Shown here in pieces: positions 26,401 through 39,810 of a DNA stretch of 64,000 nt (positions within the stretch are counted from its first letter, which is position 1; each line of letters opens with the position of its first letter). Both the position numbers and the translations under genes were made by a program. The notes under the pieces are model-generated. The model was not told where the DNA came from. It saw only the letters and a program-made list of their open reading frames with translations, and searched no databases. Source of the DNA: Luscinia megarhynchos (lineage: Eukaryota > Chordata > Aves > Passeriformes > Turdidae); the NCBI GenBank assembly GCA_034336665.1, contig CM067570.1, positions 18,304,502-18,368,501 of the forward strand, written 5' to 3'.

Positions 26401-29400
26401 AGAAATGACACTTTAATTCAGCACTACTCAGTGTATGCTTCTGCAATTCCTTGAAGTGCACTGAAATTCCAGAACATCCTATTTTTGATTGAAAAGTAGA
26501 CTCTAAAAATATCCAGGTTTTTCTTGGTCTCGGGTTTTGAATATATCTGAAAAGAGAAGTGGGAGAAAGGAAACAGTTTAAAGAAAACCACACACTTTCA
26601 GACCAATATTATTGTTCATCCATACCACAAAAGGAATAAAAGGGAGAGTTTTGAATGAAAGAAGGATCAAATGTTCACATTCTCCACAAGGAAACGTTAC
26701 AATTCTACCTAACTACAAAATCATATGTGATAAAACCACCCTCTTAATCAGGAAAGGATCTGAGGAGGAAAAAAATAGTGTTAGCAAGCTGAGCAGCTTT
26801 TATCAGGGTTGAAAAAAAGCTTTATATGGTTCTGGGAGCTTCAAACTCTCCAGTTGTCAGGCAATTGTGAGGCAGTATCTCCTGTGACACACACATATTG
26901 AGGAACATGAGAGCAGGAATAACCATTTATGATAAATGAAGTCTTAATCCAATTCCATCTGAGATCAACAATGAAATTTCTTTCAATGCTGAAAGAAATC
27001 TACCACACACAACTCAGTCTATTAAGTTCTCGAACTGTATATATGTAAAATTTTATAGTGCTACTCCTTCAGACTTCCAAATACATAACTTTTATAGACT
27101 TAGTAAAATATATTAAAATATTTATAGAACAAAGGTATGAGCCATCAAATAAAGCCATCATTGGTTGAGTGTGTCCTCTCTATTAAGCTGTGGTGTTCAT
27201 TATAAACCTATCCAAATTTTCCATATTTGATGCCTTTGCAATACATGTCTTTTCTCTAAGTGAGAATTTTCTCCCAATCACAGATATATTTTAACATCCT
27301 GTCATGCAGAACTTTACATGATTCCAACCTCAATCTGATCAGTCTAATTATGGTATTTATTAACACTTGTTAAGAAGGTAATTCCAATACTGTGGAATTA
27401 CCATATTTTCTTTTGAGAATGAGCAAGATCCCAACTGTAAAACTTTCTCTATCCCTGGAGCAACAGGACTGAAACATTGCCCTGGAGAACTCAGTCCAGA
27501 ATTTTTAATTCTGCAGGGACACAATGTCTTCAGGCATTCAGACTGATTAATTAATAAAAATAGAATCTGGGCTATCACCTGACCTTGACAGCAGAAGTTC
27601 ATTTTTGTCCTAGCTCTCAGATTGCTACTATCACAGTGAATGAATCTGCAATGCTTATTGCAGTTTCAGTAACACTTAACATGGAGTTTACACAATCGGT
27701 ACCTCATATTAATTTTCTCTAAATATAAGGCTTTTCCTGGGAACACTATTGCAATATAAACTATACTCTTTCCTACATTTTTATTTTTTAGAAAATTTAA
27801 AATACTGAAAATATTATCAGGACATTCTAATTAACCCTGAAAGCATAAAAATGGGAGGCAGAATACTTGGCACCATTTGTAAAAACAGGATGTAATCAGA
27901 TTTTTTAAAAAAAACAACCTTGGATGTCCTCTGTGCATGTCTGCTCTGCCTTAGAATGTGCATCTGTTGAAAATTTTTACTGGTGTCACTAGGCTGTCTT
28001 GTCTGAAGAAGTGATCTCTCCTCTACTGTTTTGTTTACAAATGTTGTTTGTGGAGGGAAATGTTGTCAGTGGAAAGCTTGAATAATACTGTGGACATACT
28101 AAATATGAAATTGCTCTCTCACTGGAGAAAACGGGAGCAACTATGCCAAGTCATTAAAATCTGTTGGTTTCAAGTAAGGGCACACTCAGGGCCATATAGC
28201 GTTTTCAATGAAGATTTCAATGTCATCAATAAATAATAAGATATTAAATCTTAAACTCATTCTAAGGTGTATAGTACCTGTTTTTAAAAATTAATGAATT
28301 GAGCACAGAATTGTGGCACAGTTGAAATAAATTTCAGGAGGAAGATGATTTGTGCTGATGTGCTGGACTAGCCCTTGATTATCTTGGATCCATTCCCAGT
28401 TCTGCCCTCAACCTCATCTAGGTGAAGATAAGTTTCTTTAGACAACACTGCAAAGCTATTTAGACAATTTAAGATGCACAGAGGTGTCTGATAGAGTTTT
28501 GGAAACACTTAACTATGCTCGGCAATTATATCCTCTGGAATTTAGAGCCCCAATCTCAAATGTGGCTTGTACACAAATGACAAAGAGCATAAAGTCCTTG
28601 TTCAGTAAGTCTCGAATTGATCATCACACCTCAGCTACTGAATCAAAGAGTTAAGTCAATACCTCCTCGCTGCTGCGGCCAGTTCACTTTCTGTACCTGA
28701 CAGAACTTAAACTGCTGTGATTTAGGGTGATTAGCCAACCCATGGTCACTAAGTTGAGAATTTTCAATGGATATATGCCTTAGTTACAGTATCATATATT
28801 GCTCATGAGGCAAGGCAACATGAGGTAAAGTAGTAGAAGACGGTTTGAAGAATTTAAGAAATAGTTCCAGAGTTTGGAAAGACAGTCAGACTTATTGGAA
28901 GGAAGTTCATTCAAAACAGACTGTTCATTCAAAATTATTCAAAAAGGCAAAGAGTGTAACATGTTTCAAATGAGAATGGATTTGACAGCTCCATCAAATG
29001 ATGGAATGCATATTTAAGCTACATGTATATTTTAGAAATACAGTTTAGAAGAGGTGTATCTGTAGAAGTCGGCTAGGTTTGTGGACTATTTTTGATCTGG
29101 GGGAAATTTCTGTTATTAATCCATCAAGTTGGTCCCTCAGTGTTCTCAGTAGTCAAATCCCACCATATGTGTTCAAACCAAACAGTAGTAAAATGGTGTG
29201 AATTTTTAGTAACATAAATGAACACTATGTATTAGACTGCTGTATCTGCAGAGAATTAAACCATGCTGAAACTATTTGCTCTGACATCTTCTGCCAAAGT
29301 AGAATCTGCTGACTTTTCTGCAAGGAATTGAAACACATGTGGCACCTAAAACCTCCCATGCTGTAAAAGGAGGAAAACGCTTTTCTAAAATCACTGGATG

Positions 29401-30211
29401 TACATCACAACTCATTACAGCAGGAGTTAGTTAAATGAAAGAAGATGAAGCCAGAAATATGGTGTTATTGAACAGAATAGCTCTTACTACTTCTCGTGTG
29501 ACTAAGACACGTGAAAATTAAAGTATTTGAAGAACATTGCAAATGACCATAAAATCCTATTTCCAGCTACTCAGCAAGCAAGCAAATGCTTCTAGAGAGG
29601 CCTGGAGGACATACTTATAATACATGACAAGAATACATGAGCCACTCTACACTGGTAGGCAACAAGAAAAGCCTGGGGTTTTTATCACACACATTTAGAA
29701 AAGGTAGTATTCTTCACCTTTAAGCACCAATACTACAATTACATATACCACATCAATTATGTTTACAACATCCTCCATGTATCACCTTTGTCATGAACCC
29801 CAGCTCAATACTATCCTTTGATCAGGAATCCTAAAACAAACATAAAACCAAAGGGACTTGAGCACTGCAGAGCAAAAGCTTAGTCTTTCATAGCCACTAA
29901 AAACACAAACACAATAACCTTTCATTTCATTTCAGTAGAAGACAATATTTGTCTTTGGAAAATTTTAGCAGAGAAGATTACCTCTACCCTCTTACCACAA
30001 ACATAACCATCAATTAAGGTCTTCAGCTTCTTAAAAGATCATGAAGGACTTTAGTCAAGATTTTGTTGTGTCAACCCAGTGTGGATGTGAGCATCACATC
30101 AGCTTTTGCTCTAGAAACACAGAATGGAGATGTTTTTCTTTCTATCTTCCTCCCCCTTTCAATTAAAATAAAAATCCTGCTTTCTAGGTACAAATATAAG
30201 CAACTGAACTT
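20438..30211. other. AT-rich non-coding DNA, no gene recognised
   Basis: Only short open frames occur and none resembles a protein family. A T16 run lies at 25280-25295. The stretch 21340-21560 is AT-rich, non-repetitive and full of homeobox-like core motifs (ATTAAT, GATTAG, ATGCTAAT), which would suit a conserved enhancer but is not proof of one. An 18-bp unit repeats once at 28905-28940. No clear LINE, SINE or LTR was seen before the CR1 element at the right end. Confidence 0.5.
25280..25295. repeat. poly-T tract of 16 bases
   Basis: An uninterrupted run of 16 T between GGGGCCTAC and ACATGC. No associated minus-strand retrocopy was recognised to its left, so it is treated as a simple repeat. 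Confidence 0.85.
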
Positions 30212-31203
30212 AGAGTCACAGAATTATTTATGTTGGAAAAGACCTCTAAGATTATCCAGTCTAGCTGTTAACCCAGCACTGCCAAGACCACCACTAAATC
30301 ATAGCCCAAAGTGCAACACCTACATGTCTTTTAAGCATCTTCAGGAATGGTGACTTCACCACTTCCCTGGGCAGCTTATTCCAATGCTTGGCAACTCTTT
30401 CCATAAAAAAAAATTTCCTAAGATCCAGTCTAAATATCCCATAGCACAATTTGAGGACATTTCCTCTTTTCCTATTGCTTATTACTTGGGAGAAGAGACA
30501 GCTCCCCACCCAGCTATAATCTCCTTTTCAGGTATTTGTAGGGAGCAATAAGGTCCCTTGAGCCTCCTTTCCCCCAGGCTAAACAACCCCAGCTTCTTCA
30601 GCTATCCCTCAAAGGATTTGTGCTCCACACCCTTCACCAGCTTCATTGTCCTTCTCTGGACCTATTCCAGCACCTCAATGTCCTCTGAACTGAGGGGCCC
30701 AGAACTGGACACAGCACTTGGGGCGTGAACTCACCAGAGCTGAGTACAGGGGGACAGTCATTGTCCTGGCCTTGCTGATCACACTATTGCTGATCCAGGC
30801 CAGGATGCCCTTGGCTTTCTTGGCCACCTGGGCACAGCTGGCTCATGTTCAGCCATTGTCTATCAAATCCCCCCAGGTCCTTTTCCACTGGGCCACTTTC
30901 CAGCCGCTCTGCCCCCAGCCTGTAGTGCTGCCTGGTGTTGTAACTCAAATGCACTTCACCTTGCTGAACCCTGAGGCTGTTTGCCTCGGCCCATCAATTC
31001 AGCCCATCCAGACCTCTCTGCAAAGCTTTCCTGCCCTCCAGCAGATCAATACTGCCCCACCCCACTTGGGGGTGTCTGCAAACTGATGGAGGGTGCCCTT
31101 GATCCCCTGGTCCAGACCATTGATAAAGATATTAAATAAGATTGGATCCAGTACTGAGCCCTGAGGAACACCACTGGTGACCAGCCACCAGCTGGATGTA
31201 ACA
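30212..31203 (-). mobile_element. CR1 LINE, 5'-truncated, end of ORF2 plus 3' tail (inactive)
   Basis: CR1 is the dominant avian non-LTR retrotransposon; its ORF2 encodes an endonuclease and reverse transcriptase. On the minus strand this copy begins inside the reverse transcriptase with the conserved '[12 protein letters not shown]' region (VPQGS codons at 31169-31155), continues through the active-site region at 31082-31071, and ends with the ORF2 C-terminal part (71-codon frame 30509-30294, containing 'KHWNKLPREVV'). The 3' terminus at 30212 retains the ATTCTGTG-type short repeat. The active-site motif reads Phe-Ala-Asp-Thr instead of Phe-Ala-Asp-Asp, and the frame is interrupted, so the copy cannot make active enzyme. 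5' truncation is usual for CR1. Plus-strand open frames across it are shadows. Confidence 0.95.
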
Positions 31204-33769
31204 CAGTTACACTCTAATGTAACTCTTTAGAAAGGAACTGCAGCTTTCATACTTGGATGGGTATTCTATAGGAGTTTCTACATGAGTTCTGTTATTAGCA
31301 AAGCAACACAAAAGGAAATAAAATTCCAGAAAAACCCATCAATCGCTAATTTATCTCTGCTAAAAGAAGTAGAATTGTACAGTTGAACTCACTTTTGCAA
31401 TTCAAATGAGTTCTTACATACTCCTAGACTGTCTGAAATCACCATACTTAAAATATAAAATGAGCAAGAGAGATATGAAATGAGCATTGAAACACAAAGC
31501 TCAAGTGATTGAATCTGTTTCTGAAAATTAAAATTAGAACTACCTCTCCTTCATTTAGCAACAATCTAAAATACTCTCAATAAGGTTGGGAAGAACATGA
31601 GAAAAAAATTGTGACCACTGAATAGAAGGGAAATCAAATAATTGCTCAAAGATCAAACTATGAAAAAAGTCAGTTTCACTTTTTCATTATAGGTTTCTGC
31701 AAGAGATAAAAATATTGGTTTATAATAGAGACATAACATACAAAACAGAAAATGCCTTCAGAAAATAGCAATATATTTTAAACCTGCCAGAATACTTACA
31801 TTAAAATTAAATGTTTATGATTTAAAATGTTGTTGCAACTTTTGAAAGGAGCCATAGCTCCACTTTTGTTCTATGAGTAGGACAAGTCAAAACTCTCACA
31901 GCATATGGCTACAGTATATATAATTGTGCAGCTATTCAGTCACAAATGCTGCCTGTAGGGATCTAACTGTACATTGTGTGGGTACATGGCTACTCATTTA
32001 AATTATTCTTACACAAGATTTGTGAAAGAAAGCCTGCAGTTCACTAAAAATTTATATATGCCTAGTGGCTTACTTGTAGGAACATCATAGAAATGTTCAG
32101 CACATCTGATAAAATTTGGGAAAGAATGTATATACATCTTCCTTATGTTTCCCTTTAGAAAAAAAAATTCTCAGCTCAGAGTTCCTGTCTTTATAGTTAG
32201 GTCTTATTTCACTCTCATTCAATAGGGAACTGATAAACACAAGCAATTATTCTACAGATATTAATAACCACTTTGACTCCATTTTTAACTTTCACTGAGT
32301 TGCTATTGTCATGTGCAGATTACACTGGTATGGAGTCACTCACTGTGACACTTTGCTTTTAAGTTCTTAGAAAATGTATATTCCTGTTAGCTGCAGACCC
32401 ACACAATAATCTTCCACAGGCCATAGAAACTTCTACACTAAACATCAGGCATATGTGTGCATGTCCACCATTGATTCCAAATTTGAGAATGATATTCCCA
32501 GTAGTGTAAGGCAGGGAAATACTGTTTCAAGCATAAATCCATAGCATTTAGGATATCAAGATTGTATAATCTTGGGAGCCAAGCCCATGGCCCATCTAAA
32601 TCTTATAAGGTGGGAAAAATTGCTGTGGCCATAATAATCATTAAGGAGAAAGGATGCCCTAGTGAGAGTACATTAATAGCTTGAGATGACATATCACTCC
32701 ATTTGGGAAGCAGTTACCAAAATATGACAGGGGTCAAGTAACTTCAATGCTTTTGAATACTGCACAAATCATCCCAATTGTTGGAATGATACTTGCATAT
32801 GAACACATAAATATTGCCTGTATACAAAATAAATGAATAATTAAAATATGTAAAGAAATCAGCCTAAGCTGTTTGTTTTGCTATTTAAAACAACAGGTTT
32901 ACATAGTGCAATGAAATATTTATTCACCATGTTTTCCTTTTGCTGATCTACTTTTCTGGATTGATTACGTCTGAAAGCTTTCCTGACATGAGCTTTTGTA
33001 CACTGACAAAGGCGAGGTGAAGCGAAGCATCTTGATTAGCTACAATGCAGATCAGCTTCTAGGCAAGCTTACCAGAGCAAGAAGAACAGGGAGCATGTGG
33101 TCAGGGGAATGCAGTGATGCTCAACTAGGTTTTTAAGAGAAGAGTAACCCACTCTTATATTTTCAGAGAAACACTAGCAGATAATTCTTATAACTGAGCT
33201 TTTAAATTCTAGGTCAGTTCTTTTGAGAAATAACAAAAAAAAATTTGTTAGATTTAAATACTGTGAGAGCTGTAAGTATTCTGACAATGTCCTGCCTCAT
33301 ACTCAGCATGCTCCAAACCACATCCATCCTGGATTCCAAAGACCCCCTGACCTTGTCAAACGTTCATTATACTTGACTGAAACAACATCACTGTACATTA
33401 TCTATGCATGTGTCCCTGAAAAAATATATTTTAACAAAACTCCACAGTTTGATGACTATCTACCGAACTTAAAAGGCAAATAGACTTGTTGAACTACTGC
33501 TTACTATACTAACATCCTCCAAAGGGTTATACTGTCCTTCCCATACATGAAAGTCTAGCTCTACTGTTAAGTTCAACCTCCTAAAGCCCATGAAAATCAC
33601 TGCTTACAGTGGCAGGAAGATGCACAACTGTTTGGCTGCCTTTTAAATACTGTCAACCAGGTGCTTTATCTGTGCTTCAGTAGCTCCCTTTCCAGTTTAG
33701 CCACTGAAGTTTCAGTTATTGTTGTGACACAGATTCTAAGCAGCTATGTGTTACCTAAGTATCACATAT
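31204..33769. other. AT-rich non-coding DNA between two CR1 copies
   Basis: No gene, RNA or further repeat was recognised. The sequence is ordinary AT-rich DNA without long open frames. Confidence 0.5.
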
Positions 33770-33854
33770 ATCACAGAATCACAGAATCAGCTGAGTTGGA
33801 AGGGACCCCCAAGTCCAATTCCCAGCCCTGCAGGGTACCATCCCCAAGAGTCAC
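33770..33854 (-). mobile_element. short CR1-type 3' tail fragment
   Basis: Begins (plus strand) with two ATCACAGA-type repeats, the reverse complement of the CR1 terminal repeat ATTCTGTG, followed by CTGAGTTGGAAGGGACC and CCAGCCCTGCAGGG, which are typical of CR1 3' untranslated tails. Only about 85 bp are present and no coding part remains. The usual ACAAGGATCATC segment after GGGACC is missing here, suggesting an internal deletion. It could be a CR1 or a CR1-tailed SINE; no tRNA-like part follows. Confidence 0.85.
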
Positions 33855-34258
33855 ATGTCTGTATACTTATTCCTTAAAAGCAGTAATTTATTACTTAGAA
33901 TTACAAGTAGTTTATGTGTTATCTGCCAGCAAAATAAATGAGATCTCTTTGTCAAATCACAGCATAATTTCAAATGGAAATAAACTAAATCCAAAGTACA
34001 CATAGATGTTTATTTTATACACTGTTCTAATTTAGTCTCAGATGTTTTCAGATGTTAAAATTGGTTTCTTTTTCTGTATTTTAGGCAAAATCTAGTGAAA
34101 ATAATACTTTCTTTAAAAATAACCCTTTCTGGAATTGTATTTTATGGGTTTATTATTTCCTAATTTATGAAAAATACGTGAGTGGCATTAAAATTATTAA
34201 TAAACAATCTAAGAAGTTCCCATTGACACAAAAAGCTTCAACAAATAGCTATATTACC

Positions 34259-34308
34259 CAAGAAAATAAAGAACAAAAAAAGCAAAAAAAGCACAAACAA
34301 AAAATGCA
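34259..34308. repeat. A-rich low-complexity tract
   Basis: Mostly A with isolated G and C (AAAAAAAGCAAAAAAAGC pattern). No transposon body is adjoining. Confidence 0.7.
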
Positions 34309-36575
34309 ACCAATTTGCAGATATATTACAGATGTTATGTTTCATTATGTTAAAAAAAAATATGCTGCCTAACATGAAAAGATCACCATTACAATGATAA
34401 TCCTTGTAACCACAGTCTGCTTATGCCAGTGCCAAGTAATTGCTGAACAGTTTACAGGGACCTGGGAAGGATTTTAGGCCTGATCAGTCTCTACCATGAT
34501 CTTGATCTTGTGCAGGCCACTGATTATGTAATTTATCTGCCTTACAATAACTCCAATTTATGTTGTGACATGGAAGATGACACAGCCTGAACCTAAAAAG
34601 ATGAAAGTGGAAGGGTAACAGCATCTGTTTTATGCACCTTATTCTAGCACTCCTCAGCTGCAATTAAAACTGAGAGCTATAACCACCTGGTGCTTTCTAA
34701 ATCAACTGTTGTTCTCTTAACGTACTCTATCCTGTGATAAACACCTTAAATAAACCTTATTTGCTACAAAAACAGCAATCCTGTCCTGTCTTTAGCTCTG
34801 CTTACTGTTACCTATGCAATAATATACATTGAATGAATTATCAGACTTGCACTGACATATAGTAGGCAATTAAGTTTGGATTATATATCATGGGATTTGT
34901 ACAATAGACAGTAATTTTTTCCCTCCACTAGAAGCACCCTACAAATGCCACAAAGGACTGACTAGCTCTTCTGCATCAGATATATCAATCAGCAAGTCCC
35001 TGATATCTAGTGATGTTTGATACATTATTATTGTGGTTTGTTCCTCTATTCTCTTTGTTGTTTCTTTCTCTCTCTCTTTCTAATTAATAGGAAGAGAAAT
35101 GCCTTCTGTACTATACCTCCCTATACTGTGTGGGGAGGCTTAAGGACTCCAAGCAGTTTGCTCAAAGTCTATTTCCAACAATTCAACTAAAAAAAAGTAT
35201 CACTGCTCCATCTCTGTCTGTCTCTACAGATAATTACAAACAGCATTCATTGTGTCCTCTGTATTACAGTATCCATGAAGATAAAGGACCCTGACAATTC
35301 AGTGCCTGACACCTACTCTCTTCCTGCCAAATTGGAAAGATGACTTGAGCATTTTCTTGTCAGCGTCAGTCATCTCAAAACTGAGCACTCAAGTATTATA
35401 TATCTTGAAAATAACTGCTACTCAGCTGTATAGTAAATAACTCTTATTAGGTACATACATTTCTTTAACCAAATAATTTAAAAAATCCTTCTAACACAGG
35501 ACAATCTGTAAAGATTTAAATAATTAATTGATTTTTAATAGCTTTAGTAGAAGCATTTTAAAAAGAATACTTATGTTTTTTAATTCATAAAAGATTTAAT
35601 TAAATACCAAATAAAGAACTTGCTAGCTTTTTTTACTTTGATTACTACATTTTTCACTCTTTAATTTTCACTTTTGCTATTAACTTCCGATACAGATTGC
35701 AGCTAAATGAATGTGTACTCACTGTTTGATAACTCCATTTGACAGCTTCTATCATGCAAGTTATATCAAGACAAAACACATGGATTTTTTTTATTTTCTC
35801 CTTGTCCCATTCTCAGGATAAATACAAAATAGAGATTTTAAGAAATGCAGCACAGATTAAGGATGAAGCTGAGCATGATATCACATCAGACATGTCACAG
35901 CAGTGAAGGGTCACAAGAGCCATTTCAGCTCTTCTGCAAAAGTGCCTAATTCAAATTCGAGTGCTCGATTAACTCAGATTTTATTATGCCATTCTATGAT
36001 ATATATTCTATGAATATTACAGACCCTTGTACATGATAATTTGACTTCAAAACTACCCACCACGTTGATGGAGGGAATGTCCACCTGACCTAATGATGTT
36101 GTAGCTTGTGGCTGCAGTAAAGTACTCCAGCAAACCACTAAAGATATGTGCGTTTAACATTTCCTAAAGTCATTTTGCCATTAGTAATTCTTAGCAATTA
36201 ATTCATTAGGGGAATAGATTTTTAAAATTACATTTCTTATTACTGGTAAAACAACCAAAACATATAGGTTGGCTGCTCGTTCTCATCAATACAGCAGTTC
36301 CTGATGCCTACATATAATTGCCACCAGAAAGAAAAAAGCTTGAAGGCCAAAGACTATAGGGAAGCCCAAAGGAAATATAAAGTCTAATTTCTACCCATGC
36401 TTACTGGAACATAAAGGATTACAGTCTGAACAATATTACCTTTTTACCTCATTATGAAATCCTGCAAACATTCCACCCTTGAAGCTTAATTGCTTTTAGA
36501 AAACAATAATTTCAATGACAATTTATGATCTCTAGTTCTTGCTCTAGCAACTAATTCATAAAAATATTTTTAATG

Positions 36576-36652
36576 GAAAAAAACAAAAAACAATTTAAAA
36601 AAAAACCAAAAACAAACAAACAAAACAAAATCCAAGCAAAAAACCCAAAACA
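36576..36652. repeat. A/C-rich low-complexity tract (CAAA, CAAAA, AACCC)
   Basis: Long A-runs separated by C or CC, including three consecutive CAAA units. It is the complementary-strand form of the T/G tracts found elsewhere in the window. Confidence 0.75.
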
Positions 36653-39481
36653 TAAATGTGCTCTAAAGACCTTTAGATAGGCTTCTTTCTGCACACATCC
36701 TTAAGGTCATTGGGTTATTTTAATGCTTTTGGAGTGTTCCATATATTTCACACTATAGGGACAATGCAGTTACTATGTTTTCACTAATAGCAGACTCCAA
36801 GAGAAAAAGCCAAAAAAAGAGCCAATGATAACATTTTTTTCTCTTCAGCTAGGCTACAAACTCTGAATTAATTCCCAGACATACAAAATATTAACCTTTA
36901 CAAGTCTGGAAAAAAGTGCAAAAAAACTCCCTGTCCTTTAGGAATCTGAGCAGAACCAGAAAGTTCAAGCACCTCCTCTGATTACCAAAAGCACTTCCAC
37001 TGTAGGTGTAAGAACTTAAGGATTTTGCCAGGAATATAAACAGAAGCTGCATTTGCACCTGCAATTTCACATGGGCAGAAGTTTCTCCTCTGAGTACAAA
37101 GATAACCAAATGCTCTCTTACATTCTCTAGTTACTGCGCCTGTCCCTCCCCTATAAATCAGGTGGCAAAAACACATTGCACACATATTCAATATAGTAAT
37201 AGTACAAATACAACATAGGACAGGAAATAGCCCTCACACATCTCTCAACATTTGGAACTTAAATCAAAAAGAATCTAGAGTAGGGCAGGAATTGATATTG
37301 CCCTACCATATAAACACACATCAGCTACAAGGTCTTCCCAAATCATCTTATTTTACATAATAATTTCATTTTCTCAAAGTATTTATGCAAACAACAACAC
37401 AAAGACCTTGCATTAATTTAAAAATCATGTAGTATTATGTATTTTGTCCATTTCAAAAGCTGTTCTGCTAACATGAAGGATCTGTTATTACGGTATTTTA
37501 TAGCTCTGCTGGCAGAAATTATTTAAGAGTAAAATCTCACATATAAAGCTAACAATGACATTTTTCCTATACTAAAATTTAATCTAAGAGGCATGCGTTG
37601 CATTTTAATAAAATATGTCACTGATTTCAATATTTTTTTTATGATTCTCCATGGAAAATGGAGAGAATTTTATCATACATCCACTTTAGTTCTCTTGCTG
37701 ATGCTTTAAGATATATTCTGGTTTTGAGTGCCATTTTCAAATTACCCACCAATCTCTGCTCTCAGACAGAGAATTTACTCTTCACTTACTCTTGCTATGA
37801 TTATTTTCTTTTTACCATATGCTCACTTTACTCAATTGTTAAAGGTACTTTGAAATGCATTCTATGACTGAGCATCTAATTCAGGAAAGAGTTACATGTT
37901 CATATGTTCCCTGATCATTGTCTCAAGGAAAGAATATGTCATTGATTAGATTGCATTCCACACTGATTGTATATTATACGGCTCAGCTTAACCTTAGATT
38001 TCATAACTGGGTTTAAACAAAGTATTTGCATGCAGAAGGTTTATTAGATTAATCTGTTTTCCTGCTAGGGAAGACCTTTAACATCACTTTCTGACTTTCA
38101 GTTATGAGCCAGGAATTGGATATGACAAAATAAGATCAACACCCACGTATTTACCTGAAACCCCAGAATCTGGGATGCACTTCACTGCTTGAGACAGAAA
38201 GGTTATTCTTCTGTCTTAATTTTCTCCATTCAGGAAATATGAGATTTATGCAATTAGAACAGAGCTAAAATAACACTGTAAACACAACAATTTAAGAAGT
38301 CATACTTTATTCACTCAAATTTTAATCACTGAGCCGCTTTAGCATCCTCAGCATCTCAATGCAAAATTTATCACATTTGGGAAAAACGACTGGGGAGGAA
38401 GGAGGAAAAGAAAAAAACCAAACACCTATATAATAATATATAGCAATATAATTATAAATAGTAATAATTATAAAAATTCTAATAATCCTATTTTAACTTG
38501 ATGTAAGATCTCATATACAATACTCTATCAATTTTTTCTTATCCCTGGACAGTTCTTTCTATCATTGCAATTTACCTCCAACTGATGCAGATAATTTTAC
38601 TTCTTCAGATAAATTGTGCCCACACACCTTTCTGACAAGTTCTCTGTATAGTTGTTAATAATTGATACATTAGCTCATAGGGATGGAAATAAGCCAATTT
38701 TTTGTCAATGTTAAGATAAACAGGACTGTTCAAAGTAATTGCAAAGCTTTTTTGACTATAGTTTAGTGGTGTTCATGGAGAAAATATGCCTTGTGTTAAA
38801 CAACACATCATAGAGAATTACCATCATGGTCTCTCCTTAAAATCTCCAATTTTAAGAATAATTCACTGAAGATGTTCAACTGTGCAGCCATAAAAACTAG
38901 CTAGAATTTCTGAAGAAGTCAATCAGGGCGAACTGCTAACAATGTATTCTGTTTACCCAAACATTTAAAGGCAGGGAAAGGCAGAGTTGATATCCCAATC
39001 ACCTGATCCCACCCAAGCATAACATGCTTTAAATAGAGCTACATAAGCTTTTTCCATACCAGTCTTCTGGTGGTGTGAATGATTTTTTTATGTCATCATC
39101 CAGAAGTCCTTTCTCTGAATCCTCATTCAGTTTTAGTTCTAGGAGGAGACTAAGTCTTGATAGTCTTTAATTGTTCATATGCAATCTTGCCCATAATAAA
39201 GAAATTAATTCCTAATCTTAGTATCCTTGAAAAGTTAACACTCAATGTAAACCCAAGAACACTAAGTATTGCAGAGCAGGTTAAATTGCAAAGTATGATT
39301 CAGCTTTATGACCTTCATAACTATTTTGTTTGTCATTCAACCTAAGGTAGTTCACAAAACCAGAACTAAGTTAGACTTAATACATGTGAAAAGCAAATCA
39401 AGGTTATTACTGTCTACAGAAAGGAAGCAGTCCTTGCAAACAGAAACAGATGAAGTAAAGTATTAAATAATTCATGTAGTT

Positions 39482-39503
39482 GAGCACTTTGCAAAAAGTG
39501 CTC
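39482..39503. other. perfect inverted repeat, 9-bp arms, 4-nt loop
   Basis: GAGCACTTT and AAAGTGCTC are exact reverse complements separated by GCAA. It lies about 280 bp left of a longer hairpin. It is too short for a microRNA precursor and no function is known. Confidence 0.85.
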
Positions 39504-39783
39504 GCTGTGAATTGCATATGGATATCTGGTTTTATAACTGAAAAACTGATCTCAAAACTCCAGAAAAAACCTCATGTCATTAATTTTAAATTCAAAGCAA
39601 TATTGAAAAGAATTGTATGAAGATCAACAAATAACTACAATTATTGTGGAAAATTATGAATAAAACATTAAATTGCAGGCTGTAAGCCCCTGGGCACTTT
39701 GCACCATTAAATGCATTTCTATTTTTGTATCTCGGCTTTCTCTGAAAAAAAGAAGAAAATGACAAACTTAAAAAGAAAATTAC

Positions 39784-39810
39784 GGTTCTCTTACTTTCAG
39801 TAAGAGAACC
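39784..39810. other. perfect inverted repeat, 11-bp arms (12 with inner pair)
   Basis: GGTTCTCTTAC and GTAAGAGAACC are exact reverse complements around TTTCA. The outer T and A of the loop can also pair, giving a 12-bp stem with a 3-nt loop. It could be a small replication-slippage hairpin or a palindromic protein-binding site. Confidence 0.9.

Noticed and set aside
28905..28940. 18-bp unit repeated once, CRISPR-like spacing
   Set aside because: Only two imperfect copies in vertebrate-type DNA; an ordinary local duplication.
30718..31086. 122-codon plus-strand frame
   Set aside because: It is antisense to the reverse-transcriptase region of the CR1 element.
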